A stretch of 7,961 nt of DNA from positions 1 to 7,961 of the forward strand of contig JASHYE010000416.1 in NCBI GenBank assembly GCA_030043155.1. Reading direction: 5' to 3'. The notes beneath the pieces are model-generated. The model did not search any database and was not told the DNA's origin. It saw nothing but the letters and a program-made list of their open reading frames with translations. Shown one piece after another: positions 1 to 4,961 of this stretch. Positions within the stretch are counted from its first letter, which is position 1. The number at the start of each line of letters is the position of its first letter. Position numbers and translations under genes: made by a program. The stretch is from Candidatus Acidiferrales bacterium (GTDB taxonomy: Bacteria > Acidobacteriota > Terriglobia > Acidoferrales > UBA7541).

Positions 1-332
1 AGCTCCGAAAGGTTTCCGGGGATGTTGGAAGCGGCGCTGTTTTGGATGTGCACAGCGTCGGCTGCCTTCAGTTCTGGAACGATTGCAGCTCCGGGTGTAC
101 GGCGCACGCAATGAGCTGGAAAACGCTGAAATTCCGCATCATTATTGTCGTGTTGGTCCGCGCTTGAGATTAAGAAAGTCTTTCCGTCTCTCGCGGCGTC
201 AACCAGTCGGCGCATGTTCGGTATTTTCTTCTCTGCGCCCGGAACGTAGAGTCTCCCGCCTGGCCGCATGAAGTCCACCTGAGTATCCACTTCCCAAAGC
301 ACCGCGCGGAAATTTTGAGGAATCGGCGCCAT
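1..332 (-). CDS. pncA: Nicotinamidase-like isochorismatase-fold hydrolase, N-terminal part (runs off left edge)
   Basis: The visible 110 residues start at ATG 332 and continue past base 1 with no stop, so the C-terminal part is missing. The family fold hydrolyses nicotinamide to nicotinate and ammonia in the cytoplasm. Seen: VLWEVDTQVDF near the N-terminus, whose first Asp (D16) matches the catalytic Asp of the isochorismatase/nicotinamidase family; a D-x-H metal-binding pair at D59 and H61; and FPAHC, with H74 matching the third metal ligand. The catalytic Cys, and probably the catalytic Lys, lie beyond the window. A strong ribosome binding site, AGGAGG (337-342), sits 4 bases before the ATG and fixes the start. 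The gene follows pncB by 79 bases on the same strand, which supports a nicotinamidase role over other members of this broad superfamily. The loop between H61 and H74 is shorter than in E. coli PncA, so a related cysteine hydrolase with another amide substrate remains possible. Confidence 0.82.
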   Translation of the reverse strand, partial: MAPIPQNFRAVLWEVDTQVDFMRPGGRLYVPGAEKKIPNMRRLVDAARDGKTFLISSADQHDNNDAEFQRFPAHCVRRTPGAAIVPELKAADAVHIQNSAASNIPGNLSE

Positions 333-411
333 AGACCCTCCTGTCACCCATTTTACGCGTCTGTGAATAAGCAAGCGAATCGGCGCAGGCAATCACAATC
401 AGCTTTGGCAG

Positions 412-1773
412 TTACACTTTCCGATGAACCCTCTGTCGAGCTTGCTTTAGCAGATTCTGGAGAGCTCTGCTGCGTCGGACAGGGTAAGGCCTTGCGGGGT
501 TATTCACGAGCAGGCGAGGTGGAAGGCATTTCATCGATTCAGAGCAGCGTCGCCGTGCTGCGTTCAACGGCTCGGCAGCTCTGAGGCGTTTCCCATCGCG
601 CATAACAGGAGCGAGCAGCGTCTCTGCCCCATCGCCGTTTTCGCTTTCTAATCCGATTAGATCCTCCCTCCACTTACCGCGCTTGTCGGAATACCGAAAT
701 ACCTGCTTTTTTCCCGGAAACGTCGTTTTCGATTCGCTGAGCTTCACTGCTTCGCGAGTTTTCCCGTCTTGCTCAAGTTCAACTAGTTTGTAAATCATGC
801 TAAGGTTTCTTGCATCCGTCGGAGCAACTAGCGCGCTTCCTACCCCAAACGCATCAATTCTGGCGCCACGGTGCAGTAGATCAGCAATTTTGTTTTCTTC
901 GAGGTCCCCTGAGGCGAAAATCTGCACGTTTTTCCATCCGGCGCGGTCCAGTTGCCCTCGGACCCAACAGCTCTGAGCGGCCAAATCGCCGCTATCAAGC
1001 CGCACACCCGCGGGTTTCCGTTTCGACGCAATGATCTCCTGCAGTGCTGCTTTGACATTGTAAGTATCCAGAAGGAGCGTGGCTTGCTCAGGAAACACAT
1101 TTAGAAAATTTGTGAACGCCTGCGTCTCATTTCCATGGGCCATGATCCACGAATGCGCTTGGGTTCCGTAGGCCGGAATCTCGAACATCTTGGCCGCCAT
1201 TACATTGGAAGTTCCCGCGCAGCCCGCTATCCATGCCGCACGCGCCGCACAGATGCCGGCTTCAGTTCCGTGCGCCCGACGGGCTCCGAATTCTACAACC
1301 GATCTGCCTGCCGCCGCCGCTATCAGGCGCGCAGCACGGCTTGCAACCGTCGTTTGAAAGTTGATGGCTGAGAGCAAGCTGGTTTCGACAACCTGCGCCT
1401 CAATGATCGGCGCGGTCACGCGCAATATTGGTTCTTGTGCAAAAACCACCGCTCCCTCCGGCACTGCCCATACTTCGCCGCGGAAGCAAAACTGGGAGAG
1501 ATACTCAAAAAAATCTTGGTCAACGTGCTTGAATATTCGCTGGCTGCGAAGATAGTCGATGTCCTCCGGAGAAAATCGAACGGTTTCGAGGAATTGGAGT
1601 GCCTGTTCCAGGCCGGCAGCGACCAAATAGTTGCGCTCCCGTGGTAATTTACGAACGAACAGCTCAAAAGTAGCTTTTGCGTCAAAGCCGCTTTGGAAAT
1701 ATCCCGCGGCCATCGTCAACTCGTAAAGATCGGTGAGGAGGCCGGAATTGCGCGGGCTGAGCTGTGAGTTCAT
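412..1773 (-). CDS. pncB: Nicotinate phosphoribosyltransferase
   Basis: This 453-residue enzyme joins nicotinate to PRPP, with ATP hydrolysis, to make nicotinate mononucleotide in NAD salvage. Seen: the N-terminal signature TDLYELTMA (residues 14-22); EFGARRAHG (161-169), with the Arg pair expected in the substrate/phosphate pocket; GTQAHSW (203-209), where H207 matches the His that is phosphorylated in this family; GVRLDSGDL (256-264); FASGDLEE (286-293); and DAFGVGSAL (307-315). The C-terminal ARPYPV segment is typical, so the protein looks complete. The frame stays open upstream to an ATG at 1884, but those extra 37 residues (rich in Arg, Cys and Phe) lie before the conserved start, so ATG 1773 is preferred. 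Neither start has a clear Shine-Dalgarno sequence. The next gene on the strand is the pncA-like gene, giving a two-step salvage pair. Confidence 0.95.
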   Translation of the reverse strand: MNSQLSPRNSGLLTDLYELTMAAGYFQSGFDAKATFELFVRKLPRERNYLVAAGLEQALQFLETVRFSPEDIDYLRSQRIFKHVDQDFFEYLSQFCFRGEVWAVPEGAVVFAQEPILRVTAPIIEAQVVETSLLSAINFQTTVASRAARLIAAAAGRSVVEFGARRAHGTEAGICAARAAWIAGCAGTSNVMAAKMFEIPAYGTQAHSWIMAHGNETQAFTNFLNVFPEQATLLLDTYNVKAALQEIIASKRKPAGVRLDSGDLAAQSCWVRGQLDRAGWKNVQIFASGDLEENKIADLLHRGARIDAFGVGSALVAPTDARNLSMIYKLVELEQDGKTREAVKLSESKTTFPGKKQVFRYSDKRGKWREDLIGLESENGDGAETLLAPVMRDGKRLRAAEPLNAARRRCSESMKCLPPRLLVNNPARPYPVRRSRALQNLLKQARQRVHRKV

Positions 1774-1889
1774 GGCACGCTGAGCGGCCGCACTGAAGCA
1801 GCGCGCGGCCCGGAAACTGAGGAAACCCGGATGACGTTCAGTGAAGAAAACACAACGAGCACCCGAGCACCGCCAGTCTTGCATGGCTC

Positions 1890-1918
1890 ATTTTAAGAGT
1901 GCCGGGTGCCGTCGCGAA
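1890..1918 (-). promoter_or_regulatory. Weak candidate promoter for pncB-pncA
   Basis: On the minus strand a TAAAAT box (1890-1895, five of six bases of the -10 consensus) lies 17 bases after TTCGCG (1913-1918, only three of six of the -35 consensus). Transcription would begin near 1884 and give a leader of about 110 bases to the pncB ATG at 1773, which would rule out the longer ATG 1884 start. The 168-base gap between the HU gene and pncB leaves room for a promoter, but read-through from the HU gene is equally possible. Confidence 0.22.
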
Positions 1919-1940
1919 TTGTTGTCTTTAGGGCGCGCCC

Positions 1941-2243
1941 TTATTTAAGCGCTGCGTCTTTGAATGCCTTAGCCGCGCGCAAGCGCACAACCGTCTTCGC
2001 CTTAATCTTGATCGCTTCGCCCGTCGCGGGGTTACGTCCCATGCGCGCTTTGCGATGCGCCTTCACAGCGCGCCCAATGCCTGGAATAACGAATTTTCCT
2101 GATGTTTTGCATTCCTTCACCGCGAGATTGAAGAGCTCTTCAAAAAACGCTGCAGTTTGCTTCTTCGATACCGGCTTATCCTTCGTGCTGACCTTGTCTG
2201 ACAGGTACGCGATGATTTTGGACTTGCTCATCGGAGTTGCCAT
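1941..2243 (-). CDS. HU/IHF-family nucleoid DNA-binding protein
   Basis: This 100-residue basic protein is a small histone-like DNA-bending protein that acts as a dimer on the nucleoid. Seen: an N-terminal helical part with an opening MSKSKIIAYLSDK and a second helix KKQTAAFFEELFNLAVKE (about 27-44); a beta segment FVIPGIGR (51-58); the beta-arm tip GRNPATGE (69-76), the family signature that enters the minor groove; and a C-terminal helix RAAKAFKDAALK. Length is close to the usual 90-100 residues. The start at ATG 2243 is supported by AGGAG (2254-2258) about 10 bases upstream. It is separated from pncB by 168 bases and from the peptidase by 170 bases, and it has its own promoter, so it is probably a single transcription unit. 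HU and IHF subunits cannot be told apart reliably from this sequence, so no symbol is given. Confidence 0.95.
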   Translation of the reverse strand: MATPMSKSKIIAYLSDKVSTKDKPVSKKQTAAFFEELFNLAVKECKTSGKFVIPGIGRAVKAHRKARMGRNPATGEAIKIKAKTVVRLRAAKAFKDAALK

Positions 2244-2280
2244 CTATTGCCTTCTCCTCTTTGCTTAGAATTTTAGGCTG

Positions 2281-2296
2281 CTCCCCTTGGTGGGAG
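2281..2296 (-). promoter_or_regulatory. Small hairpin in HU mRNA leader
   Basis: The minus strand carries CTCCC and GGGAG (5 base pairs) around a 6-base loop, between the predicted transcription start (about 2299) and the HU ribosome binding site (2254-2258). It lies at the very 5' end of the leader, where a stem could affect mRNA stability. The stem is short and could be chance. Confidence 0.25.
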
Positions 2297-2305
2297 GACG
2301 GGGGC

Positions 2306-2334
2306 ACTATAGCTGCACAATGCTGGTAACGCAA
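2306..2334 (-). promoter_or_regulatory. Promoter of the HU gene
   Basis: On the minus strand, TATAGT (2306-2311, five of six consensus bases) lies exactly 17 bases downstream of TTGCGT (2329-2334, TTG kept, three of six). Transcription would start near 2299, giving a leader of about 55 bases. The weak -35 is backed by A/T tracts directly upstream (separate entry), which could serve as an UP element. Confidence 0.6.
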
Positions 2335-2337
2335 GCG

Positions 2338-2373
2338 AAAATCACGAAAAATCGCGTAAAAATCGGGTTTTTT
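2338..2373. other. Four phased A/T tracts upstream of HU promoter
   Basis: Plus-strand tracts AAAA (2338-2341), AAAAA (2347-2351), AAAAA (2358-2362) and TTTTTT (2368-2373) have centres about 9.5, 11 and 10.5 bases apart, close to one helical turn. They start 4 bases upstream of the HU -35 box. Phased A-tracts are known to bend DNA, and A/T-rich DNA at this place can bind the RNA polymerase alpha subunit. A role in HU expression or self-regulation is inference. Confidence 0.5.
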
Positions 2374-2413
2374 GAAGGAAGCGGAATCAGCGGAACTCAA
2401 TCCCACTACGACA

Positions 2414-3778
2414 TCAAATCTGGGCCAAGCTCGAATAGAAAATCGCGATTGACTTAATTCCCGCGAAGTAATTCTCCAGCAGAATGTGCTCATCTGGAGC
2501 ATGCGCGTTCTCATCGGGCAGGCCAAACCCGATCAAAACGCAAGGCACTTTGAATATGTCGTGCATTTGCGTGACAAATGGAATTGAGCCGCCTTCTCTA
2601 ATGAATACAGCCTTTTTGCCAAAACCTCTTTCTAAAGCCTGGATTGCCGTTCTGAAAATAGGATGCGTAAACGGCGCAACCCACGGCTTGCCGGTACTGA
2701 GAACCTCAAATTTGAAATCCACTGTCTTCGGCAGGAGCTTCCGCATGTGCTGCTCTACGCGCTTCGCGATTCTGTCTGGGTTCTGGTTCGGAACGAGTCG
2801 GGTGGAAATTTTTGCAAAGGCTTTCGACGGGATTACAGTCTTCGATCCCTCTCCCGTGTACCCGCCCCAAATTCCATTCAACTCGAGCGTGGGACGGCAC
2901 CAAATTCGCTCAATCGTAGTGAAGTTCCTCTCGCCACAGAGTCCTCGAGCCCCAACCGTTTTGCGGAAATCAGATTCCTTCCAGGGCAGGCCGTTGATCG
3001 CCTTGCGCTCCTTGGCCGACGGAACGGCCACCGCATCGTAAAATCCCGGCACGGTAACCCTAAAGTTCTTGTCATGCAGCTTCGCAATGGTCTCCGCCAG
3101 AATCGTGATCGGATTCGGAACTGCCCCGCCAAATGTCCCTGAGTGCAGATCCTGTGAAGGACCGGTTACTTCCACTTGGTAGTAATTCAGCCCGCGGAGC
3201 CCATAGGTCACAGAAGGAACGCCGCGCGCGAGCATAGAAGTGTCCGACACAACCAGCGCGTCAGCCTTCAGTCGCTCCTTGTTTCGCGCGACAAAATCCC
3301 AAAGGCTTACACTGCCAACCTCCTCTTCACCTTCGATTATTACCTTGATATTAACCGGCAGTTTCCCTTCGATCTTTTTCAAAGCCTCGAGTGCTTTCAA
3401 GTGAATATGCACTTGGCCTTTATCGTCTGCCGTCCCACGGCCATAAAGCTTTCCGTCTCGCACCGAGGGCTCAAATGCGGGCGACGTCCAGAATTCGAGC
3501 GGGTCGGCCGGTTGAACGTCATAATGCCCATAGAATAGGACGGTCGGCCCACTCGGGGCTTCCAGCGAATCAGCCAAGACCAACGGATGCATTTTGGTTG
3601 GCACAATTTCTGTATTCGCAAATCCTGCTTCCCGGAGCCGTTCAGCGACCCACTTCGCAGCGCGCTCAATATCAGCTTTATGTGCACTTTTCGTGCTAAC
3701 GCTGGGAATTCGGAGAAACTCCTTCAACTCCTCCAGATTTTCTTCGCGACGACTCTCAATGTAATCGAGGAAATCCAT
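2414..3778 (-). CDS. M20-family metallodipeptidase
   Basis: This 454-residue protein belongs to the M20/ArgE/DapE/carnosinase-like family of two-zinc peptidases, most like broad cytoplasmic dipeptidases. Counting from ATG 3778, seen: FYGHYDVQP with H85 and D87; GRGTADDKGQ with the bridging ligand D118; EGEEEVGS with E152 (general base) and E153 (metal ligand); SDT with D179; DLHSGTFGG with H212 in the dimerization (lid) domain; REGGSIPF near the end; and NAHAPDE with the last metal ligand H426. All key residues are present and the length is normal. The frame is open to an ATG at 3802 and a TTG at 3838, but a probable -10 box at 3812-3817 excludes the TTG, and the conserved N-terminus begins with MDFLDYIESRREEN, so 3778 is chosen; it lacks a clear ribosome binding site. 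There is no signal peptide. The exact dipeptide substrate cannot be read from sequence. Confidence 0.92.
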   Translation of the reverse strand: MDFLDYIESRREENLEELKEFLRIPSVSTKSAHKADIERAAKWVAERLREAGFANTEIVPTKMHPLVLADSLEAPSGPTVLFYGHYDVQPADPLEFWTSPAFEPSVRDGKLYGRGTADDKGQVHIHLKALEALKKIEGKLPVNIKVIIEGEEEVGSVSLWDFVARNKERLKADALVVSDTSMLARGVPSVTYGLRGLNYYQVEVTGPSQDLHSGTFGGAVPNPITILAETIAKLHDKNFRVTVPGFYDAVAVPSAKERKAINGLPWKESDFRKTVGARGLCGERNFTTIERIWCRPTLELNGIWGGYTGEGSKTVIPSKAFAKISTRLVPNQNPDRIAKRVEQHMRKLLPKTVDFKFEVLSTGKPWVAPFTHPIFRTAIQALERGFGKKAVFIREGGSIPFVTQMHDIFKVPCVLIGFGLPDENAHAPDEHILLENYFAGIKSIAIFYSSLAQI

Positions 3779-3811
3779 GCGACTTGTGGCTGCTGCGAAC
3801 ATTCCTTTCAA

Positions 3812-3838
3812 TTTATATTGTGCGACGACACGTTCCAA
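3812..3838 (-). promoter_or_regulatory. Candidate promoter of the M20 peptidase gene
   Basis: On the minus strand TATAAA (3812-3817) lies 15 bases after TTGGAA (3833-3838). The spacing is shorter than ideal. The -35-like box overlaps a small inverted repeat, GTTCC-AAAGC-GGAAC on the plus strand (3832-3846), which might be an operator. The implied start near 3805 gives a leader of about 27 bases to ATG 3778 and almost none to ATG 3802. Confidence 0.33.
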
Positions 3839-3947
3839 AGCGGAACAGAAACACGCATTGTACGAATCCGCGCCTGTTGCAGCAAGCGGAAAGCAACATT
3901 TGATTCAGTTTGACTCATGCCGATTCGTGATGCAGGATAAACGAACC

Positions 3948-4313
3948 ATGGCGACATCATCGGAGGAAAAGCGGCGTAGTTCCCGTATATTTCGGCGCAT
4001 TAGCGTCCAGGTACGCGGGGTCAGTCCCGAAGGCCACAAGTTCCGCGAAGCCTGTCAAACCATTGTGGTGAACGCACAGGGAGGTCTCATTTATCTAAAT
4101 GAAACAGTTGAACTCGGCGTGCAGCTTCAGGTTGTGAATCCCGTCACAGACGAGGAGCAGGAGTGCCGCGTCGTTTATCTCGGCGATGTTTCGGATCGCG
4201 GACAGCGAGTTGGCCTCGAATTTCTTTCTCCCGCTCCACACTTTTGGGGTATGGAGTTTGCCGATCATGCTTCTTCGGGGCCGCAAAGATCGCGGAAGTC
4301 CCCCGCGAATTAG
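3948..4313 (+). CDS. PilZ-domain-like protein with degenerate second motif
   Basis: This 121-residue protein resembles PilZ domains, small beta-barrels that often bind cyclic di-GMP. From ATG 3948, the first PilZ motif RxxxR is visible in EKRRSSRIFRR (R9 and R13). The place of the second motif, [D/N]xSxxG, holds VNAQGG (41-46), where only the last Gly is conserved. CRVVYLG and RVGLEFL are typical barrel strands, and a FWG segment follows. Single-domain proteins of this form are frequent in Acidobacteriota (family knowledge). Cyclic di-GMP binding is doubtful because the Ser is missing. AGGA (3934-3937) lies about 10 bases before the chosen ATG; an in-frame ATG at 3930 is the alternative. The frame is open upstream to 3777, but that part overlaps the peptidase promoter region and looks non-coding. 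The gene is divergent from the peptidase and stands alone. Confidence 0.75.
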   Translation: MATSSEEKRRSSRIFRRISVQVRGVSPEGHKFREACQTIVVNAQGGLIYLNETVELGVQLQVVNPVTDEEQECRVVYLGDVSDRGQRVGLEFLSPAPHFWGMEFADHASSGPQRSRKSPAN

Positions 4314-4427
4314 CTGGTTTGCGGCGAAGCTTGATTTGCCATCATGTGCTGAAGCAGCTTCCTGTGCCCAATGGGTTTTCTCTCTGCCTGCTTTACTTAA
4401 TCCATCTTTCGCAATCGACTTCGTTCA

Positions 4428-4443
4428 CGCAGAGTTTTCTGCG
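4428..4443. repeat. Inverted repeat between PilZ gene and tRNA
   Basis: CGCAGA and TCTGCG form a perfect 6-base-pair inverted repeat around GTTT. It lies 115 bases after the PilZ stop and overlaps the -35 position of the tRNA promoter. There is no T run after it, so it is not a typical intrinsic terminator; it may end or protect the PilZ mRNA, or be chance. The rest of 4314-4486 holds no convincing gene. Confidence 0.3.
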
Positions 4444-4463
4444 AACCGTTTTGCGGCTACAAT
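4435..4463 (+). promoter_or_regulatory. Promoter of tRNA-Ser
   Basis: TACAAT (4458-4463, five of six -10 consensus bases) lies 23 bases before the mature tRNA start, so transcription would begin near 4470 with a leader of about 17 bases, normal for a tRNA gene. The -35 position at 17-base spacing is TTTTCT (4435-4440), which matches only three of six. Confidence 0.45.
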
Positions 4464-4486
4464 GTTAAAAGAAGCGCGGCACTCTT

Positions 4487-4577
4487 GGAGGGGTGGGTGA
4501 GTGGTTGAAACCGGCGGTCTTGAAAACCGTTAGGCCTCAAAAGGGTCTCGTGGGTTCGAATCCCACCCCCTCCGCCA
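4487..4577 (+). tRNA. tRNA-Ser (anticodon UGA)
   Basis: A full class II cloverleaf is visible. The acceptor stem is GGAGGGG (4487-4493) paired with CCCCTCC (4567-4573), then discriminator G and encoded CCA (4575-4577). The anticodon arm has GCGGT (4514-4518) and ACCGT (4526-4530) around CTTGAAA, giving anticodon TGA at 4521-4523. The T arm is GTGGG-TTCGAAT-CCCAC (4550-4566). A long variable arm (about 4531-4549) is as expected for serine, leucine or bacterial tyrosine tRNAs. It reads UCA and, by wobble, other UCN serine codons. No integrase gene or repeated 3' end was seen nearby, so there is no sign that it serves as an attachment site in this window. Confidence 0.97.
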
Positions 4578-4625
4578 GTTAGTCACAGGTTTTCTTCGAG
4601 TTCTGAACGATTCGCAAGAAGCATG

Positions 4626-4637
4626 GGGCTTCAGCCC
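4626..4637. repeat. Short GGGCTTCAGCCC palindrome
   Basis: GGGC and GCCC flank TTCA in a small perfect hairpin within the gap after the tRNA. Longer GGGGCTnnAGCCCC-type palindromes are common between genes in Acidobacteriota genomes (from memory), so this may be a worn copy of such an interspersed element. Its function is unknown; no T run follows on either strand. Confidence 0.35.
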
Positions 4638-4663
4638 AGTTATCTCGAGTCGCCACTTAGACT

Positions 4664-4858
4664 TCACCTCCAACTATAGCCAAGTAACGCCCTATTCTGC
4701 GTGGCTTTCAAAAAAGCAAGCGAATTGACTGGTAAGTTATTCGAGCTTAAGGCCTGCTGCAATCCCTCCACGGCATCAAGACCTCCCGGAGCTGTCACGA
4801 CGAGATCTGTCTTTGCCTCGAAATACACCAGGTTTGATGTTGAGGGAGCAACGGTCAT
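4664..4858 (-). CDS. Possible small protein of unknown function (64 aa)
   Basis: I do not recognise this protein. It starts at ATG 4858 with a well-placed ribosome binding site, AAAGGA (4866-4871), 7 bases upstream, and ends at TGA 4664. There is no membrane segment, signal peptide or Cys/His cluster; the middle is a run of mixed acidic and small residues (GGLDAVEGLQQAL) that could be a helix. It follows xylB on the same strand by 103 bases, with a strong hairpin between, so shared transcription is uncertain. The good start site is the main support; length and lack of known family leave real doubt. If it is not a gene, 4578-4961 is a 384-base non-coding stretch holding only a small palindrome and the hairpin. 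Confidence 0.38.
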   Translation of the reverse strand: MTVAPSTSNLVYFEAKTDLVVTAPGGLDAVEGLQQALSSNNLPVNSLAFLKATQNRALLGYSWR

Positions 4859-4896
4859 TCTGATTTCCTTTCGGCGGCAGTCCTACCGCTCGCATG

Positions 4897-4920
4897 GTGG
4901 CGGTGCTTAATCATCGCCAC
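4897..4920 (-). terminator. Strong hairpin downstream of xylB (possible terminator or 3' stabilizer)
   Basis: GTGGCGGTG (4897-4905) and CATCGCCAC (4912-4920) pair over 9 positions around a 6-base loop. On the plus strand all pair, with one G-U; on the minus strand the same position is an A-C mismatch. It begins 41 bases past the xylB stop. No T run follows on either strand, so it is not a classical intrinsic terminator; it may protect the 3' end of the xylB mRNA or separate it from the small downstream frame. Confidence 0.35.
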
Positions 4921-4961
4921 AGGCGTTATAGCCGTTGCGGCCTCTCATTTGTGTCAGAACT

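Noticed and set aside
199..396. 65-codon minus-strand frame overlapping the start of pncA
   Set aside because: It is out of frame with the pncA-like gene, which has a strong ribosome binding site and family motifs.
1931..1940. GGGCGCGCCC palindrome as HU terminator
   Set aside because: A ten-base palindrome without a loop or T run cannot form a standard intrinsic terminator.
2484..3142. Two plus-strand frames of 185 and 159 codons opposite the M20 peptidase
   Set aside because: Both are antisense to conserved catalytic regions of the peptidase, overlap each other in different frames, and show no domain features.
3862..3928. Inverted repeat ACGAATC/GATTCGT in the peptidase-PilZ gap
   Set aside because: Seven bases on each side separated by 53 bases is within chance for a gap of this size and matches no known operator that I can name.
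4163..4500. Plus-strand frames across the end of the PilZ gene into the tRNA
   Set aside because: They overlap the PilZ gene in other frames and run into the tRNA-Ser; no plausible protein features.
4487..4663. tRNA-Ser as an integration site for a mobile element
   Set aside because: No integrase gene and no repeated tRNA 3' end were seen downstream; genes on both sides are ordinary metabolic genes.
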